A stretch of 64,000 bases of DNA, taken from NCBI RefSeq assembly GCF_023238205.1, contig NZ_CP096659.1, positions 1,488,001 to 1,552,000 on the forward strand. Direction: 5' to 3'. Shown in pieces: positions 8,101 to 17,674 of this stretch. Source of the DNA: Halorussus limi (GTDB lineage: Archaea; Halobacteriota; Halobacteria; Halobacteriales; Haladaptataceae). A program made the position numbers and the translations under genes. Position 1 is the stretch's first letter. Every line of letters starts with the position of its first letter. The notes beneath the pieces were generated by a model. It searched no databases. It was not told the DNA's origin and was given only the letters and a program-made list of their open reading frames with translations.

Positions 8101-8508
8101 ATGAAGCAGTCGTCGTTCCGGTATCTGGGCGCGTTCGACCTGCTGCTCGTCGCGGCGTTCGTCGCCGCTTTCGGCGTCCGGGCGCTCGCGGCGAGCGTCG
8201 TCGTCTCGGCCATGGCGCTCGCCGGCGTCTCGGCCCTCGTCGCCGGAAGCGTCGCGGAGGTGTCGCTCGGACCGGTCGCGCTCTCGTGGCGGCACTTCGT
8301 CGCGCTCACGTACGGACTCTTCGGCCTGATACTGCCCGGCAGTTACCCCCCCGGCGCCCTCGAGGGGACCGCGAGTCGGGCAGAACTCGCGCTGTTCGCC
8401 GTCACCTCGGTGGGCGCGCTCTCGCTGCTGTTCTACGGCTACGACGTGGCCCGCGGCGGCGGCAACTTCGATGTCGAACCCGACGTGGAGACGGTCGTCG
8501 GCCGGTAG
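8101..8508 (+). CDS. Four-helix membrane protein, uncharacterised
   Basis: 135 residues (MKQSSFRYL start) with four hydrophobic segments: about 10-25, 29-48, 60-78 and 94-112. The C-terminal tail is acidic. The start at 8101 is preferred over 8077 because the TATA box TTTAATA covers 8071-8077. It is divergent from hisA with a short shared promoter region. No family recognised. Confidence 0.7.
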   Translation: MKQSSFRYLGAFDLLLVAAFVAAFGVRALAASVVVSAMALAGVSALVAGSVAEVSLGPVALSWRHFVALTYGLFGLILPGSYPPGALEGTASRAELALFAVTSVGALSLLFYGYDVARGGGNFDVEPDVETVVGR

Positions 8509-8595
8509 CGCGCCCGCCGTCCCGTTTCCGCGGCCGCCCTCGCACTAACCGCGCCTTCCGTTCGTTTCAAGCCCCCGGCAGACGAACCACCGGCC

Positions 8596-9234
8596 ATGAC
8601 GCTGGTCGCGTTCGACTTCGACGGCACGCTCTCGGACTCCGAGATGACGGTCCTCCTCGGCGAGCAGATGGGAGTGGCCGACGAGATGGCGACGATTACC
8701 GAGCGAGCGATGAACGACGAGATTAGCTACGCCGAGAGCCTCCGGGACCGGGCCGCTCTGCTGGAGGGTCTCTCCGACGACAAGGCCGAGGAGGCCTTCG
8801 ACGGGGTGTACCTCCGGCCGGACACCGCGACCGTGATTCGGGAACTCAACGAGGCGGGCGTGACAACCGCGGTCCTGACCGGCGGGTTCGAGCGCGGCGT
8901 CGAAGTCGCGCTGGAGCGCGAGGGCGTCTCGGTCGATACCATCGTCGCCAACCGCCTCCCCGTTGCAGACGGCGAACTCACCGGCGAGGTCGAGGGACCG
9001 CTCATCGAGGGCACGAAGGACGACGCCCTCGAACGACTCGCGGGCGAGCGCGAAATCGCCATGAGCGACACCGTCGCGGTCGGCGACGGCGCGAACGACC
9101 TCCCGATGCTGGAAGTCGCCGGACTCTCGGTCGGGTTCGCCCCGAAACCGGCGGTCCGACCCGCGTGCGACGTCGTGGTAGCAACGATGGAGCGGCTCCG
9201 AGAGGTGTTCGACGAGGAGGGACTGCTGGACTGA
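8596..9234 (+). CDS. serB: Phosphoserine phosphatase (HAD superfamily)
   Basis: 212 residues. HAD motifs are complete: motif I VAFDFDGTLSD with the nucleophile Asp6 and acid/base Asp8, motif II VLTGGF, a Lys in the GTKDDAL region, and motif IV GDGANDLPML. The cap insertion between motifs I and II matches SerB. It hydrolyses phosphoserine in the last step of serine synthesis. The TATA-like TTTCAA at 8565-8570 lies 26-31 bases before the ATG, so the mRNA is probably leaderless. Other HAD phosphatase activities cannot be fully excluded. Confidence 0.9.
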   Translation: MTLVAFDFDGTLSDSEMTVLLGEQMGVADEMATITERAMNDEISYAESLRDRAALLEGLSDDKAEEAFDGVYLRPDTATVIRELNEAGVTTAVLTGGFERGVEVALEREGVSVDTIVANRLPVADGELTGEVEGPLIEGTKDDALERLAGEREIAMSDTVAVGDGANDLPMLEVAGLSVGFAPKPAVRPACDVVVATMERLREVFDEEGLLD

Positions 9235-9279
9235 CGAGAACCGCGAGAAAGCGACGGCCCGAGGGCGGTCTCGTGCCGT

Positions 9280-9549
9280 TCAGGGGGACGCGGTATCGAG
9301 GTGCCAACCCGGGTCGTGGCCCGTCCGCTCGATGCGGTCGGAGCGACACGCCGGACAGTAGTCGGGGGTGGCAGTCAGACTTCGGGGGACGTAGACCGCA
9401 CCGCCGCACTCCACGCAGGCGTCGGGGACGACAGTCGCGCAGTCGACGCAGACGTTGAAGTCGTCGACCGTGAGTTCGCGCAGGGGTTCGAGTTGTTTGT
9501 CCAAGATGTACTCGTCGATGACCGCCTGACAGTTTTGGCACGGTTTCAT
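9280..9549 (-). CDS. Small double zinc-ribbon protein
   Basis: 89 residues starting MKPCQNCQAV. Four CxxC pairs are visible (CQNC, CVDC, CVEC, CPAC), enough for two zinc ribbons. The N-terminus is MKPCxNC and the C-terminus contains a GHDPGWHLD motif. It resembles a conserved haloarchaeal zinc-ribbon family of unknown role; such proteins often bind nucleic acid or protein partners. ATG 9549 was chosen over the in-frame 9582 codon because it places the first zinc knuckle directly at the N-terminus. Confidence 0.75.
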   Translation of the reverse strand: MKPCQNCQAVIDEYILDKQLEPLRELTVDDFNVCVDCATVVPDACVECGGAVYVPRSLTATPDYCPACRSDRIERTGHDPGWHLDTASP

Positions 9550-9653
9550 AGCGATGCGCTCGGTACCATGCGACCCCAACACAAAGACCTACCGCCCGTG
9601 TGAAATCTTACCGTCGGTTATCCGTCGCCTACCGCCGATTACGCTCTGCCTGT

Positions 9654-9682
9654 CGCGGCCCTTCGGCGTCACGCGGGCCGCG
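9654..9682. repeat. Perfect 8-bp hairpin in the 9550-9793 intergenic region
   Basis: CGCGGCCC (9654-9661) and GGGCCGCG (9675-9682) are perfect complements around a 13-base loop. It lies between the divergent starts of the zinc-ribbon gene and the flavoprotein gene, so it is more likely an operator or structural element than a terminator. Confidence 0.4.
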
Positions 9683-9793
9683 AAAGTCCCGGGCGTGCGA
9701 ACGCGAGGGTGAGACCGCGAGCGCGGAACGACGGACAGGTCGCGTTTCCGCGGTCGGACAACCCTTTTGCCGCGCGACTCCGTCGGTTCGACC

Positions 9794-10837
9794 ATGACCC
9801 GAATCGCCGTCGTGGGCGCGGGCGCTGCCGGACTCGGGGCCGCGTACGCGCTCCGCGAGACAGACGCCGAGGTGACGGTGTTCGAGCGCCGCGAGTCGGT
9901 CGGCGGCCGGGCGGCGACTCGCCGGCGCGACGATTGCGTCTACGACGTGGGCGCTAACTACTGCAAGGACGACGACGAGCGCGTCTCCCGCCTCGTCTCC
10001 GAGGAACTCGCCGACGGTCTCGTGGAGGCCGAGGGGCCGGTCTGGACCTTCGACGCGGACGGCGAGATCTCGAAGGGCCGGGGCGACGACGCGCGCAAGT
10101 GGACCTACCGCGAGGGACTGGCGTCGCTCGGCGAGCGACTCCGCGACGCCGGCGGCGCGACGGTCCGGACCGGAACCGAGGTCACGGGCCTCGCCCGCGA
10201 GGACGACGAGTGGCGCGTCGAGTACGAGTCGGCGGACGACGCGCTGGCGGCCGGTGACGCCCGCGCGGACGCCCTCGTCCTCACGCCGCCCGCGCCGGCG
10301 ACCGCCTATCTGCTCGACCGGGCCGACTGGGACGACCCCCTGCGCGAGGACCTCGTGGAGGCGGCGGCCGACGTGCCCTACCGGACGCTGCTCTCGGTCG
10401 CGCTCCACTACCCCGAGCGCACCGACCTGCCCTACTACGGTCTCGTGAACGCCGACAAGGACCACGAACTCGGCTGGGTCTCCCGCGAGGAGTGCAAGCC
10501 CGGCCACGTCCCCGACGGCGAGAGCCTGTTGGTCGTCCAGCCGTCTCCCGGGTGGTCGCGCCACCGGTACGACGACGCCGACGACGAAATCGCGGTGCAG
10601 GCCGCCGACCTGACCGCCGAACTGCTCGACGACCCGGACCGGTATCAGTTCGACTGGGCCGACGTGGTCCGGTGGCGCGACGCGCTCCCGGACGGCGGGG
10701 CCGACGCCCGACTCCTCGGCCGCGGCGAGCGCTCCGACCTCTTCTTCGCCGGCGACTGGGTGGCGGGCGAGGGCCGCGTCCACGCCGCGCTCGCGAGCGG
10801 CTTGGAGACCGGCGAGCGCGTCGCCGAGAGATTCTAA
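9794..10837 (+). CDS. Renalase-like NAD(P)/FAD-dependent oxidoreductase
   Basis: 347 residues. The N-terminus has a Rossmann dinucleotide motif (VVGAGAAGLGAAYAL) followed by an acidic strand end (VTVFERRESVGGRAAT), typical of flavin amine oxidases. The C-terminal FFAGDWVAGEGRVHAALASG motif is the second FAD-binding element of this family. Overall length and the R-x-D-x-x-YDVGANY stretch fit renalase-like proteins. The substrate is unknown. ATG 9794 puts the FAD motif right at the N-terminus. Its stop overlaps the stop of the convergent membrane protein gene. Confidence 0.85.
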   Translation: MTRIAVVGAGAAGLGAAYALRETDAEVTVFERRESVGGRAATRRRDDCVYDVGANYCKDDDERVSRLVSEELADGLVEAEGPVWTFDADGEISKGRGDDARKWTYREGLASLGERLRDAGGATVRTGTEVTGLAREDDEWRVEYESADDALAAGDARADALVLTPPAPATAYLLDRADWDDPLREDLVEAAADVPYRTLLSVALHYPERTDLPYYGLVNADKDHELGWVSREECKPGHVPDGESLLVVQPSPGWSRHRYDDADDEIAVQAADLTAELLDDPDRYQFDWADVVRWRDALPDGGADARLLGRGERSDLFFAGDWVAGEGRVHAALASGLETGERVAERF

Positions 10838-11673
10838 GAGCGTCGGAGCAGCGACGCCGACGCGCCCGAGACCAGCGTCACCGCCGCGACGTGGCCGACG
10901 ACGGCCCAGACGAGCAGGCTCTGGCTCCGGACGAACGCCGCCAGCGGGAGGTGGAGGAGCGCGAACGCGACCGTCAACAGGTCGGCGCGCCGGAGTCGCG
11001 CCCGGGCCCGCGCGTCGAACCGGTCTCGGTACCGCACCGTCCGCGCGAGTCCGGTGACGCTGGCCCACCACGCCGTACCGATGCGGTAACAGAGGTCCCA
11101 CGCCACCAGCAGCGCCAGCGCGACCGCCGCCACCGGCGGCGTCTCGCCGAGGAGCGACGCGAACAGGGGGACCTGCCCGCTCCGGGCGCCCGCCGCGAAC
11201 AGGTAGGTCAGGAGCGCGACGAACGACACCACGCCCAGTACCACCTCGACGTTGGACGAGAAGAGCGCTCGCCGGTACGCCGCCGGCGTCCCGACCCCTC
11301 GAATCTCCTCGCCGAGCGCGAGCATCAGGTAACTCCCCGCGGCGGCGACCCCGACCGCGGCGGTCCCCGCGGGAACCGCGCTCCAGAGGTCGTAGACGGC
11401 CGCGAGCGCCAGCACCAGTCCCTCGAACACCGCGAACTGGACGCCGACTGCGACCGGCCGGGACGGCGACAGGCCGGGAATCGCGCCGACGATGCTCTCG
11501 TAGACCCACGCCTCGCCGTACCGAGTGGTCGGGTCGGAGTCGGCGGGGCGAGAGTCAGCGGAGTCGGAATCGGCAGGCCCGAAGCCAGCGGGGTCGGAGT
11601 TGGTAGGCTTCGGGTCGGCGAGACCGGCGTCGTCGGGGTCGAGACCGCCGGGACTCGGGCGCTCGCCGCTCAT
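10834..11673 (-). CDS. Multi-spanning membrane protein with repetitive polar N-terminus
   Basis: 279 residues. Residues 1-50 are a low-complexity tail of degenerate Pro-Ala-Asp-Ser units (PADSDSADS-like), probably disordered. The rest has six or so hydrophobic segments ending with an Arg-Ser C-terminus (SLLRRS). The central loop contains RYRDRFDARARARLRRAD, a basic amphipathic stretch. It is a membrane protein of unknown role. The stop codons of this gene and the flavoprotein gene overlap tail to tail. Confidence 0.72.
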   Translation of the reverse strand: MSGERPSPGGLDPDDAGLADPKPTNSDPAGFGPADSDSADSRPADSDPTTRYGEAWVYESIVGAIPGLSPSRPVAVGVQFAVFEGLVLALAAVYDLWSAVPAGTAAVGVAAAGSYLMLALGEEIRGVGTPAAYRRALFSSNVEVVLGVVSFVALLTYLFAAGARSGQVPLFASLLGETPPVAAVALALLVAWDLCYRIGTAWWASVTGLARTVRYRDRFDARARARLRRADLLTVAFALLHLPLAAFVRSQSLLVWAVVGHVAAVTLVSGASASLLRRS

Positions 11674-11924
11674 CCGTCGTCCGCCGGCGCGCGCTCGACG
11701 GATTTCCCCGGGAACGCCGGTTCGACGTTCTCGGCGGGCGTCGGTTCGACCGGCAGTACCCCGCCGGTGGGTCTCGTCGTTTCAATCGCCAACGCACACA
11801 TTTTCCGGGGCTTGGGACCGGGCGACCATAACTGTCGGCGGTCGCTCGCCCGACTCGACTCCGGTCCGCGTCCGCACGCCGTCGCGCGGCGACGCGGAGA
11901 CTCGTCGGGGGCCGCGACGCGGGG

Positions 11925-11933
11925 ATTTTTTGG
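11925..11933 (+). promoter_or_regulatory. TATA element before the 93-residue gene
   Basis: ATTTTTTGG lies 23-31 bases before ATG 11956 and supports that start. The rest of the 282-base gap (11674-11955) shows no other gene. Confidence 0.5.
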
Positions 11934-11955
11934 CTCGCCGCGTCAAGCGACGGTC

Positions 11956-12237
11956 ATGTCCGAACTGAACGCCTTGGAGTCGCTCCCGGACCGAGCGATG
12001 AAGCGGTCCGAACTCGACGGTCTCGCCGAGAGCGAGTCCATCGACTGGGTCGAACCGCTTCGGAGCGGCGTCAGCGAGCGCCGCAACATGGTGAACGCGT
12101 GGATTCTCGAAACCGACGGGACCGCCCACGTCCTGCTGTACGAGATTCAGGGGTGGATGCCGCAGGGGTCGTTCGACGCCGAGGGACTGTCCCCGGACGA
12201 GAAGCGCGAGCGCGGCGACGAGATTCTGGACTTCTGA
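11956..12237 (+). CDS. Small soluble protein, uncharacterised
   Basis: 93 residues (MSELNALESLPDRAM...), acidic, without signal or membrane segment. The ...RNMVNAWILETDGTAHVLLYEIQGW... stretch predicts beta-strands. It is not recognised. The start is supported by the TATA element at 11925-11933. It converges on the HtrA-type gene with 5 bases between the stops. Confidence 0.65.
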   Translation: MSELNALESLPDRAMKRSELDGLAESESIDWVEPLRSGVSERRNMVNAWILETDGTAHVLLYEIQGWMPQGSFDAEGLSPDEKRERGDEILDF

Positions 12238-12242
12238 GTCGG

Positions 12243-13529
12243 CTAACTCGGCGTAGCGGTTCGCTCGCGCTCCCGTACGGTCGTGGTCTCGCTCGGCGCG
12301 GTCGTTCCGTTCGGCGCGGTCGTCCTATCCGGCGTGGTCGTCTGGTTCGTCACGGTCGCGTTCTCCGTCGGACGGGGCGGTATCGCGGGTCGCTCGCCGA
12401 GCGTCACCTCCACCGTCCGGTTCTCGCCGTTCCGTAGCACGGTGAGAGACACCGTCTCGTTCGGGCGAGTCTCCAGCAGGAGATACGAGAGCAGGTCCTC
12501 TCTGTCCGATATACGGGTCCCGTCGACGGCGAGGACGACGTCGCCGTCGTACGGCACGTACTCCGTCAGGTGGAAGGCGGGCGCTTCGCGCAACTTCCCG
12601 TCGGACGGGCCGCCGGGTTCGACCGCGGTCACCATGACGCCCGTCGAGACGGGGAGGTCGTTGGCCTCGGCGATGTCCGGTCCGACGTTCGCCACGTCGG
12701 CGCCGAGCGACGAGTGGGGGTAGCTTCCGTTCGCGACGAGGGCCGGGACGACTTCGCGGACGACCCGCGCCGAGATGGCGAAGTTGACGCCCGCGTTGGT
12801 GAAGCCCCAACCGCTGTTCAGGACGCCGAGGACCGCTCCCTCGCAGTTCAGGAGCGGACCGCCGCTGTTCCCGGGGTTGGCGGCGGCGTCCGTCTGAATC
12901 ATGTCGGCCCACGTGACGTTGAGTCCGGGCAACGCCTCCACGGTGACCAGTCGGTCCTCGCCGCTGACGATGCCCCGGGTTATCGACGCCTCCCAGTCGT
13001 TCCGGAACGGCGTGCCGACCAGCGCGACGGACTGGCCCCGCCGGGGCGAACTCTCGACGACGGGGAGCGCCCGCGCCGTCGAGGGCGGGTTCTCGACGGC
13101 GACGACCGCGAGGTCGGTCCAGAGGTCCGACCCGACCACCGTCGCGTTGCGCCAGCCCTGCTCGCCGAACTGGACGTCCACGTCGGTGGCGTTGTGCGTG
13201 ACGTGCCAGTTCGTGACGACGTACGCCGTTCCGTTCTCGACGCTGTAGACCCATCCGCTCCCGCCCCACCCGTAGCTCTCGTTCTCGGCGCTCACCGAGA
13301 CGACCGAACGCTCCGCGGCCCCGAAGGTGGTCGTGTAGTTGCAGTCCGTTCCCTGTCTCCCGAGGTTTCCGGCAATCGGTTCGGCCGCTCTGCCGGCGTC
13401 GCTCCCGGATTCGGCCGTTCGTGCGTGTTCGCCGCTCCGGTCCGTCGCCCCGCCGACAGTCCCTACGCCGACACCCCCTGCGCTCACCAGTGCGAGGACG
13501 AGAACCCCCGCCAGTACTCTGTTCCCCAT
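12243..13529 (-). CDS. Exported HtrA/DegP-type serine protease with PDZ domain
   Basis: 428 residues. An N-terminal signal segment (about 5-27) indicates secretion. The trypsin-like domain (about 60-260) carries the full triad: His109 in TNWHV, Asp139 in WTDLAVV and Ser222 in GNSGGP. Cys63 and Cys229 could form a disulfide. A PDZ domain follows (about 275-375, with YDGDVVLAVDGTRISDREDL), then a Thr/Pro-rich tail of about 45 residues that could carry glycans. It probably performs extracytoplasmic protein quality control or processing. The GTVGGATD region is a plausible cleavage area. Confidence 0.9.
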   Translation of the reverse strand: MGNRVLAGVLVLALVSAGGVGVGTVGGATDRSGEHARTAESGSDAGRAAEPIAGNLGRQGTDCNYTTTFGAAERSVVSVSAENESYGWGGSGWVYSVENGTAYVVTNWHVTHNATDVDVQFGEQGWRNATVVGSDLWTDLAVVAVENPPSTARALPVVESSPRRGQSVALVGTPFRNDWEASITRGIVSGEDRLVTVEALPGLNVTWADMIQTDAAANPGNSGGPLLNCEGAVLGVLNSGWGFTNAGVNFAISARVVREVVPALVANGSYPHSSLGADVANVGPDIAEANDLPVSTGVMVTAVEPGGPSDGKLREAPAFHLTEYVPYDGDVVLAVDGTRISDREDLLSYLLLETRPNETVSLTVLRNGENRTVEVTLGERPAIPPRPTENATVTNQTTTPDRTTAPNGTTAPSETTTVRERERTATPS

Positions 13530-13582
13530 TCCCGACTACCGACCCGACGGGGCCGGCAATGAAAGTACGGGTGGCCCGAGGG

Positions 13583-14806
13583 TCACTTCCCGAACAGACT
13601 CGCGTGGACCGGGGCGAACTCCCGTTCGTCGGCGTCACTGACCGCCCGGCCCTCGACGCCCGCGTCGAGGAAGTCCCGGAGCGGCGGCCCGACCTCCTCG
13701 GGTTCCACGAGGAAGGCGTCGTGGCCGTGGTCGCTCTCCACGACGTGGTGGGCCGCGTCGACGCCGACGGTCTCGAAGGCGTCGGCGAGACGCTCGGCCT
13801 GCTCGACGGTGAAGTGCCAGTCGCCGGTGAAGCTAATCACCAGCGCCTCGCCGGAGAACCCGGCGAGCGCGTCGGCGTCCGAGTCGTAACCCGACGAGAG
13901 GTCGTAGTGGTCCATCGCCCGCGTCAGGTAGAGGTAGCTGGTGGCGTCGAAGCGCTCGACGAACTTCTCGGCCTGATAGTCGAGGTACGACTCGACCTCC
14001 CGGTAGGGGAAGTACTCGCCCGCGGGGTCGTCGGGCGCGAAGGCGTCGGCCATCGCGGCCCGGCCCGCCGACCGGCGGCCGAACTTCCGGTCCATCGACT
14101 CCTTCGAGAGGTAGCCGACGTGGCCCAACTGGCGGGCGACGGCGAGGCCGTCGGTGGGTCGCTCGCGGTCCTCGCCGTGGTAGTCCCCGTCGTTCCAGTT
14201 CGGGTCGGTCGTGATGGCCCGGCGCGCGATGGCGTCGATGGCGAGCATCTGGGGGTCGAGGCGGGCCGCCGTGGCGACCGGCACCACCCGGTCTACGCGC
14301 TCGGGATACCGCTTGGCCCACTCCAAGACGTTCATCCCGCCGACGCTCCCGCCGACGACGGCGTGGAGCGGGCCGACCCCGAGGTGGTCGAGGAGTCGGG
14401 CCTGCGCCCGGGTCCAGTCGCCGACCGTCACGGCCGGGAAGTCGGTGCCGTACGCCTCGCCGGTCTCGGGGTCGATACTGGCCGGGCCGGTCGTGCCGTA
14501 GCACGACCCCGGCACGTTCGCGCAGACGACGTAGTAGCGCCGGGTGTCGATTGCCTTCCCCGGTCCCACCACGTCGCTCCACCACGCTGCGGCCTGTCCG
14601 TCGGTCGCCGCGCCGTCGCCGTCGTCTCCGTCGCGCGCCCGCTTCGGCCCGGTCACGTGCGCGCTCCCGGTCAGCGCGTGACAGACCAGCACCGCGTTGT
14701 CGCCGTCGTACTCGCCGTAGGTCTCGTAGGCGACTTCGAGGGGGACCGACCGGCCGCACTCGAACTCGAAGCGACCGAGGTCGGCGGTGTCGCGGGTCCG
14801 GTTCAT
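13583..14806 (-). CDS. metX: Homoserine O-acyltransferase (acetyltransferase type)
   Basis: 407 residues, an alpha/beta-hydrolase fold enzyme. The nucleophile Ser154 sits in GGSVGGMN, and Asp329 (FTGDWHF) and His362 (SDHGHDAF) complete the triad. It activates homoserine by acyl transfer, normally from acetyl-CoA; acetyl versus succinyl preference cannot be read safely by eye. It overlaps the upstream metY by 4 bases (ATGA). Together they make methionine by direct sulfhydrylation: MetX makes O-acylhomoserine, MetY adds sulfide. The acidic insert around residues 55-72 ([14 protein letters not shown]) is a haloadapted loop. Confidence 0.93.
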   Translation of the reverse strand: MNRTRDTADLGRFEFECGRSVPLEVAYETYGEYDGDNAVLVCHALTGSAHVTGPKRARDGDDGDGAATDGQAAAWWSDVVGPGKAIDTRRYYVVCANVPGSCYGTTGPASIDPETGEAYGTDFPAVTVGDWTRAQARLLDHLGVGPLHAVVGGSVGGMNVLEWAKRYPERVDRVVPVATAARLDPQMLAIDAIARRAITTDPNWNDGDYHGEDRERPTDGLAVARQLGHVGYLSKESMDRKFGRRSAGRAAMADAFAPDDPAGEYFPYREVESYLDYQAEKFVERFDATSYLYLTRAMDHYDLSSGYDSDADALAGFSGEALVISFTGDWHFTVEQAERLADAFETVGVDAAHHVVESDHGHDAFLVEPEEVGPPLRDFLDAGVEGRAVSDADEREFAPVHASLFGK

Positions 14807-16182
14807 GTCGGGTCCGTCGCTCCTCCTCGGCGTTCGACGGACTCCTCGATGGCTCGGTCGATGTCGGCCAGCAGGTCGGCGGGGTCCTCGATGCCGACCG
14901 AGAGCCGAATCAGGTCGGGCGAGACTCCCGCCGACCGCTGTTCCTCGGGCGAGAGTTGGGCGTGAGTCGTGCTGGCGGGGTGGATGACCAGCGTCTTCGC
15001 GTCGCCGACGTTGGCAAGAAAGCTCGCCAACTCGACGTTCTCGCAGAACGCCTTCCCGGCCTCAAAGCCGTCCTCAAGTCCGAACGCTATCATCCCGCCG
15101 TACCCTCCGTCCAGATACTCGCTGGCGTTCTCGTGGGTCTCGTGGCTCTCCAAGCCCGGATACGCGACCCACGCCACGTCGTCGTGGTCCGCGAGGTACT
15201 CGGCCACGATGGCGGCGTTCTCGCAGTGGCGCTCCATCCGGAGCGGCAGGGTCTCCAACCCTTGGAGGGTCTGCCACGCGTCGAACGGCGACTGCTGGTT
15301 GCCCAGACTCCGGAGCGCCCGCCAGCGCGCCGCCGCGGCCAGCGGCGCGTCGGGGAAGTCCCGCGAGAAGTCGGTGTCGTGGTAGGCCGCGTTGTCGCCG
15401 GCGAGTTCGGGGTAGCTGTCGGCGTGGGCCCGCCAGTCGAAGCTCCCGCCGTCCACCAGCACGCCGCCGACGGTCGTACCGCTCCCGTGGAGCCACTTGG
15501 TCGTGGACTCCCAGACGGCGTCCGCGCCGTGGTCGAGGGGATTGCAGAGGTACGGCGTGGCGAACGTGTTGTCCACGACGAGGGGTGCCCCGGCGTCGTG
15601 GGCGATGTCCGCGACTCGCTCGAAGTCGGGCGTCACCAGCGAGGGGTTGCCGACGGTCTCGACGTGGACGAACGCGGTGTCCGAATCGACCGCCTCCTCG
15701 TAGGCCGCGTAGTCGAGCGTGTCGACGAACCGGGGTTCGACCCCGCGCTTGCTCGCGGTGTGGCTGAGGTGGGCGGTCGTCCCGCCGTAGGTGTCGGTCG
15801 AGCAGACCACGTTGTCGCCCCCGTCGGCCAGCACGAGGACCAGCGAGTCGAACGCGGCCATCCCGCTGGCGGTCGCCACCGCGTCCGCCCCGCCTTCGAG
15901 CGAGGCGAGGCGGTCTTCGAGCGAGCGCGTCGTCGGGTTCGAGATGCGCGAGTAGATGTCGTCGTCGGCGTCGAGTGCGTAGAGGTCCGCGGCGTGGTCG
16001 GCGTCCTCGAACTCGTAGGAGGTGGTCTGGTAGAGCGGCGGCGCGCGCGCCCCGGTGGCGGGGTCGGCGCCGTGGCCCGCGTGGAGGCTCCGGGTGTCGA
16101 AGCGGGGCCGGTCGTCCGCCTCGTCGTGCCACGCTCGATTGCTCGACGAGCGCGGCTCGTCGGCGTCCTCGGAGTCGGTCAT
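14803..16182 (-). CDS. metY: O-acetylhomoserine sulfhydrylase (aminocarboxypropyltransferase)
   Basis: 459 residues of the Cys/Met-metabolism PLP family. The PLP lysine is in the [11 protein letters not shown] motif, and family landmarks SGMAAFDSL and [17 protein letters not shown] precede it. The length (longer than gamma-lyases) and pairing with metX support O-acetylhomoserine sulfhydrylase. It converts O-acetylhomoserine and sulfide to homocysteine. A TATA-like TTATAAC (minus strand, 16212-16218) lies about 30-36 bases upstream of the ATG. It is the first gene of a two-gene operon with metX. Confidence 0.93.
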   Translation of the reverse strand: MTDSEDADEPRSSSNRAWHDEADDRPRFDTRSLHAGHGADPATGARAPPLYQTTSYEFEDADHAADLYALDADDDIYSRISNPTTRSLEDRLASLEGGADAVATASGMAAFDSLVLVLADGGDNVVCSTDTYGGTTAHLSHTASKRGVEPRFVDTLDYAAYEEAVDSDTAFVHVETVGNPSLVTPDFERVADIAHDAGAPLVVDNTFATPYLCNPLDHGADAVWESTTKWLHGSGTTVGGVLVDGGSFDWRAHADSYPELAGDNAAYHDTDFSRDFPDAPLAAAARWRALRSLGNQQSPFDAWQTLQGLETLPLRMERHCENAAIVAEYLADHDDVAWVAYPGLESHETHENASEYLDGGYGGMIAFGLEDGFEAGKAFCENVELASFLANVGDAKTLVIHPASTTHAQLSPEEQRSAGVSPDLIRLSVGIEDPADLLADIDRAIEESVERRGGATDPT

Positions 16183-16276
16183 GTACTACACGCATATTTC
16201 TACGCGAAGTTATAACCGCCAGTTACGGCAAGGATTGCAGGCGGCGAACGGGCGCTCGACTCGACCGGACGGAACG

Positions 16277-16283
16277 CTTTTGG
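16277..16283 (+). promoter_or_regulatory. TATA-like element before the GH43 gene
   Basis: CTTTTGG lies 23-29 bases before the GTG at 16306 and supports use of this GTG as start of a leaderless mRNA. Confidence 0.45.
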
Positions 16284-16305
16284 GGCTCGTTGGCATACGA
16301 CCTGC

Positions 16306-17403
16306 GTGAATCGGCGCGAACTTCTCACCGCCGCAGGGGTCGCCTGCTTCGGGACTGGTCACTCCGAGGCAACTATGTCCGGAAGCGTCCGCGAGAACTC
16401 GCCGGACTCCTCTCGACCCCAGTCGCCGGACACCTACCGGAACCCGGTCTACGACCGCGTCTTTCCGGACCCCGACGTGCTCCGGGTCGGGAGTACCTAC
16501 TACGCCTACGGCACTTACCACCCGTGGAAACCCGGCGTCGGTCCCGAGCGCCAACTGGTTCCCGTCCTGCGGTCGCCCGACCTCGTGAACTGGGAACCGG
16601 TCGGTCCGGCGTTCGCCGGGGACCCCGAGTGGTCGCAGTACAGAGGCCTGTGGGCGCCCGGCGTCGGACGACTCGACGGTCGGGTTCTGCTCTACTACTC
16701 GGACTCGGAGTTCGGCGCCGACAATCCCGGCATCGGCGTCGCCACCGCGCCCGACCCCGCGGGACCGTTTCGGCCGCGGGGCGGCCTGTTCCGGAGCGAG
16801 GGCATCGGCGTCCCCAACTCCATCGACCCGATGCTGTTCGTCCGCGACGGCACGCCGTACCTGTTCTGGGGGAGCCACCGGGGCATCTACGGGATTCGAC
16901 TCGCCGCCGACGGTCTCTCGACAGCGGGCGAGAAGTTCCGAATCGCGGGCCGCGGGGTCGAAGCGCCCTACGTCGTCGAGCGCGACGGCTACTTCTACTT
17001 CTTCGGCTCTCGGGGCACCTGCTGTGCGGGCGCGAAGAGTACTTACTACCTCGTCGTCGGGCGGGCCGAGAAACTTCGGGGACCGTACCGCAACCGCGCC
17101 GGGGAACGCCTCACCGTCGCCGACGCGACCGGAACGACGATTCTGGAAGGCGGCGAGCGGTTCCTCGCGCCGGGCCACTGCGCGGTGGTCCGGGACGAGA
17201 ACGGCGGGTGGTGGATGCTCTACCACGCCTACGAGGCCGGTAAACCGTGGATTCAGGACACGCCGCGCCGAGTCCTCATGCTCGACCGGGTTCGGTGGCG
17301 AGACGGGTGGCCGGTGGTCGGCGAGAACGGGACGCCGAGTCTGACGGGACGGATTCCGCCGGTCGGGAACCGACTCCGTCCCCGACTCACAGTCCCTCCT
17401 TGA
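16306..17403 (+). CDS. Glycoside hydrolase family 43-like protein
   Basis: 365 residues with a GTG start. The N-terminus has MNRRELLTAAGVAC, resembling a short twin-arginine signal, so export is likely. The body is a five-bladed propeller of GH43 type: PDPDVLRVGSTYYAYGT (catalytic base Asp region), NSIDPMLFVRDGTPYLFWGS (pKa-modulating Asp region) and VEAPYVVERDGYFYFFGS (general acid Glu region). Arabinan or xylan side-chain hydrolysis is typical for the family. No other glycan-degrading gene lies nearby, so the substrate is unknown. Its 3' end overlaps the convergent small membrane gene by 17 bases. Confidence 0.85.
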   Translation: MNRRELLTAAGVACFGTGHSEATMSGSVRENSPDSSRPQSPDTYRNPVYDRVFPDPDVLRVGSTYYAYGTYHPWKPGVGPERQLVPVLRSPDLVNWEPVGPAFAGDPEWSQYRGLWAPGVGRLDGRVLLYYSDSEFGADNPGIGVATAPDPAGPFRPRGGLFRSEGIGVPNSIDPMLFVRDGTPYLFWGSHRGIYGIRLAADGLSTAGEKFRIAGRGVEAPYVVERDGYFYFFGSRGTCCAGAKSTYYLVVGRAEKLRGPYRNRAGERLTVADATGTTILEGGERFLAPGHCAVVRDENGGWWMLYHAYEAGKPWIQDTPRRVLMLDRVRWRDGWPVVGENGTPSLTGRIPPVGNRLRPRLTVPP

Positions 17404-17674
17404 GCGCGAACAGGAAGACCGCGACGAGACCGAGGAATCCGAGACCGACCGCGGCGAGGCCCAGTTTCAGTATCAGGTCGCCGCCGACGTGGACGAGTTC
17501 GACCAACACCAGCACGGCGAGTAGAAGCGCCAGTCGGTCGAGTCGGGATTCGAGACGGCCGAACCGGTCGGCGAGTCGGTCCGCGTCGTCGCCGAGACCG
17601 TCGAGTTTCGCTTCGAGGCGGTCGAGTTCCGCGGTTCGGTCGGCGGCGTCCTCGGCCGCGCGGTCGTCGGTCAT
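17387..17674 (-). CDS. Small coiled-coil plus membrane-anchor protein (LDRL family, member 1)
   Basis: 95 residues. The N-terminal half is an acidic/basic heptad-rich segment (about 10-45, with ELDRLEAKLDGLGDDADRL and RLESRLDRL), predicted coiled coil. The C-terminal half has two hydrophobic helices ending FLFALKEGL. The start overlaps the stop of the next small gene by one base (TGATG), so the two are one unit. The LESRLDRLALLLAVL segment resembles the membrane entry segments of the genes at 17674 and 20367. It may form oligomers at the membrane; no function is known. Confidence 0.65.
   Translation of the reverse strand: MTDDRAAEDAADRTAELDRLEAKLDGLGDDADRLADRFGRLESRLDRLALLLAVLVLVELVHVGGDLILKLGLAAVGLGFLGLVAVFLFALKEGL

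Noticed and set aside
9241-9793. Hairpin 9654-9682 as a terminator
   Set aside because: It lies between divergent gene starts, where no transcript is expected to end.
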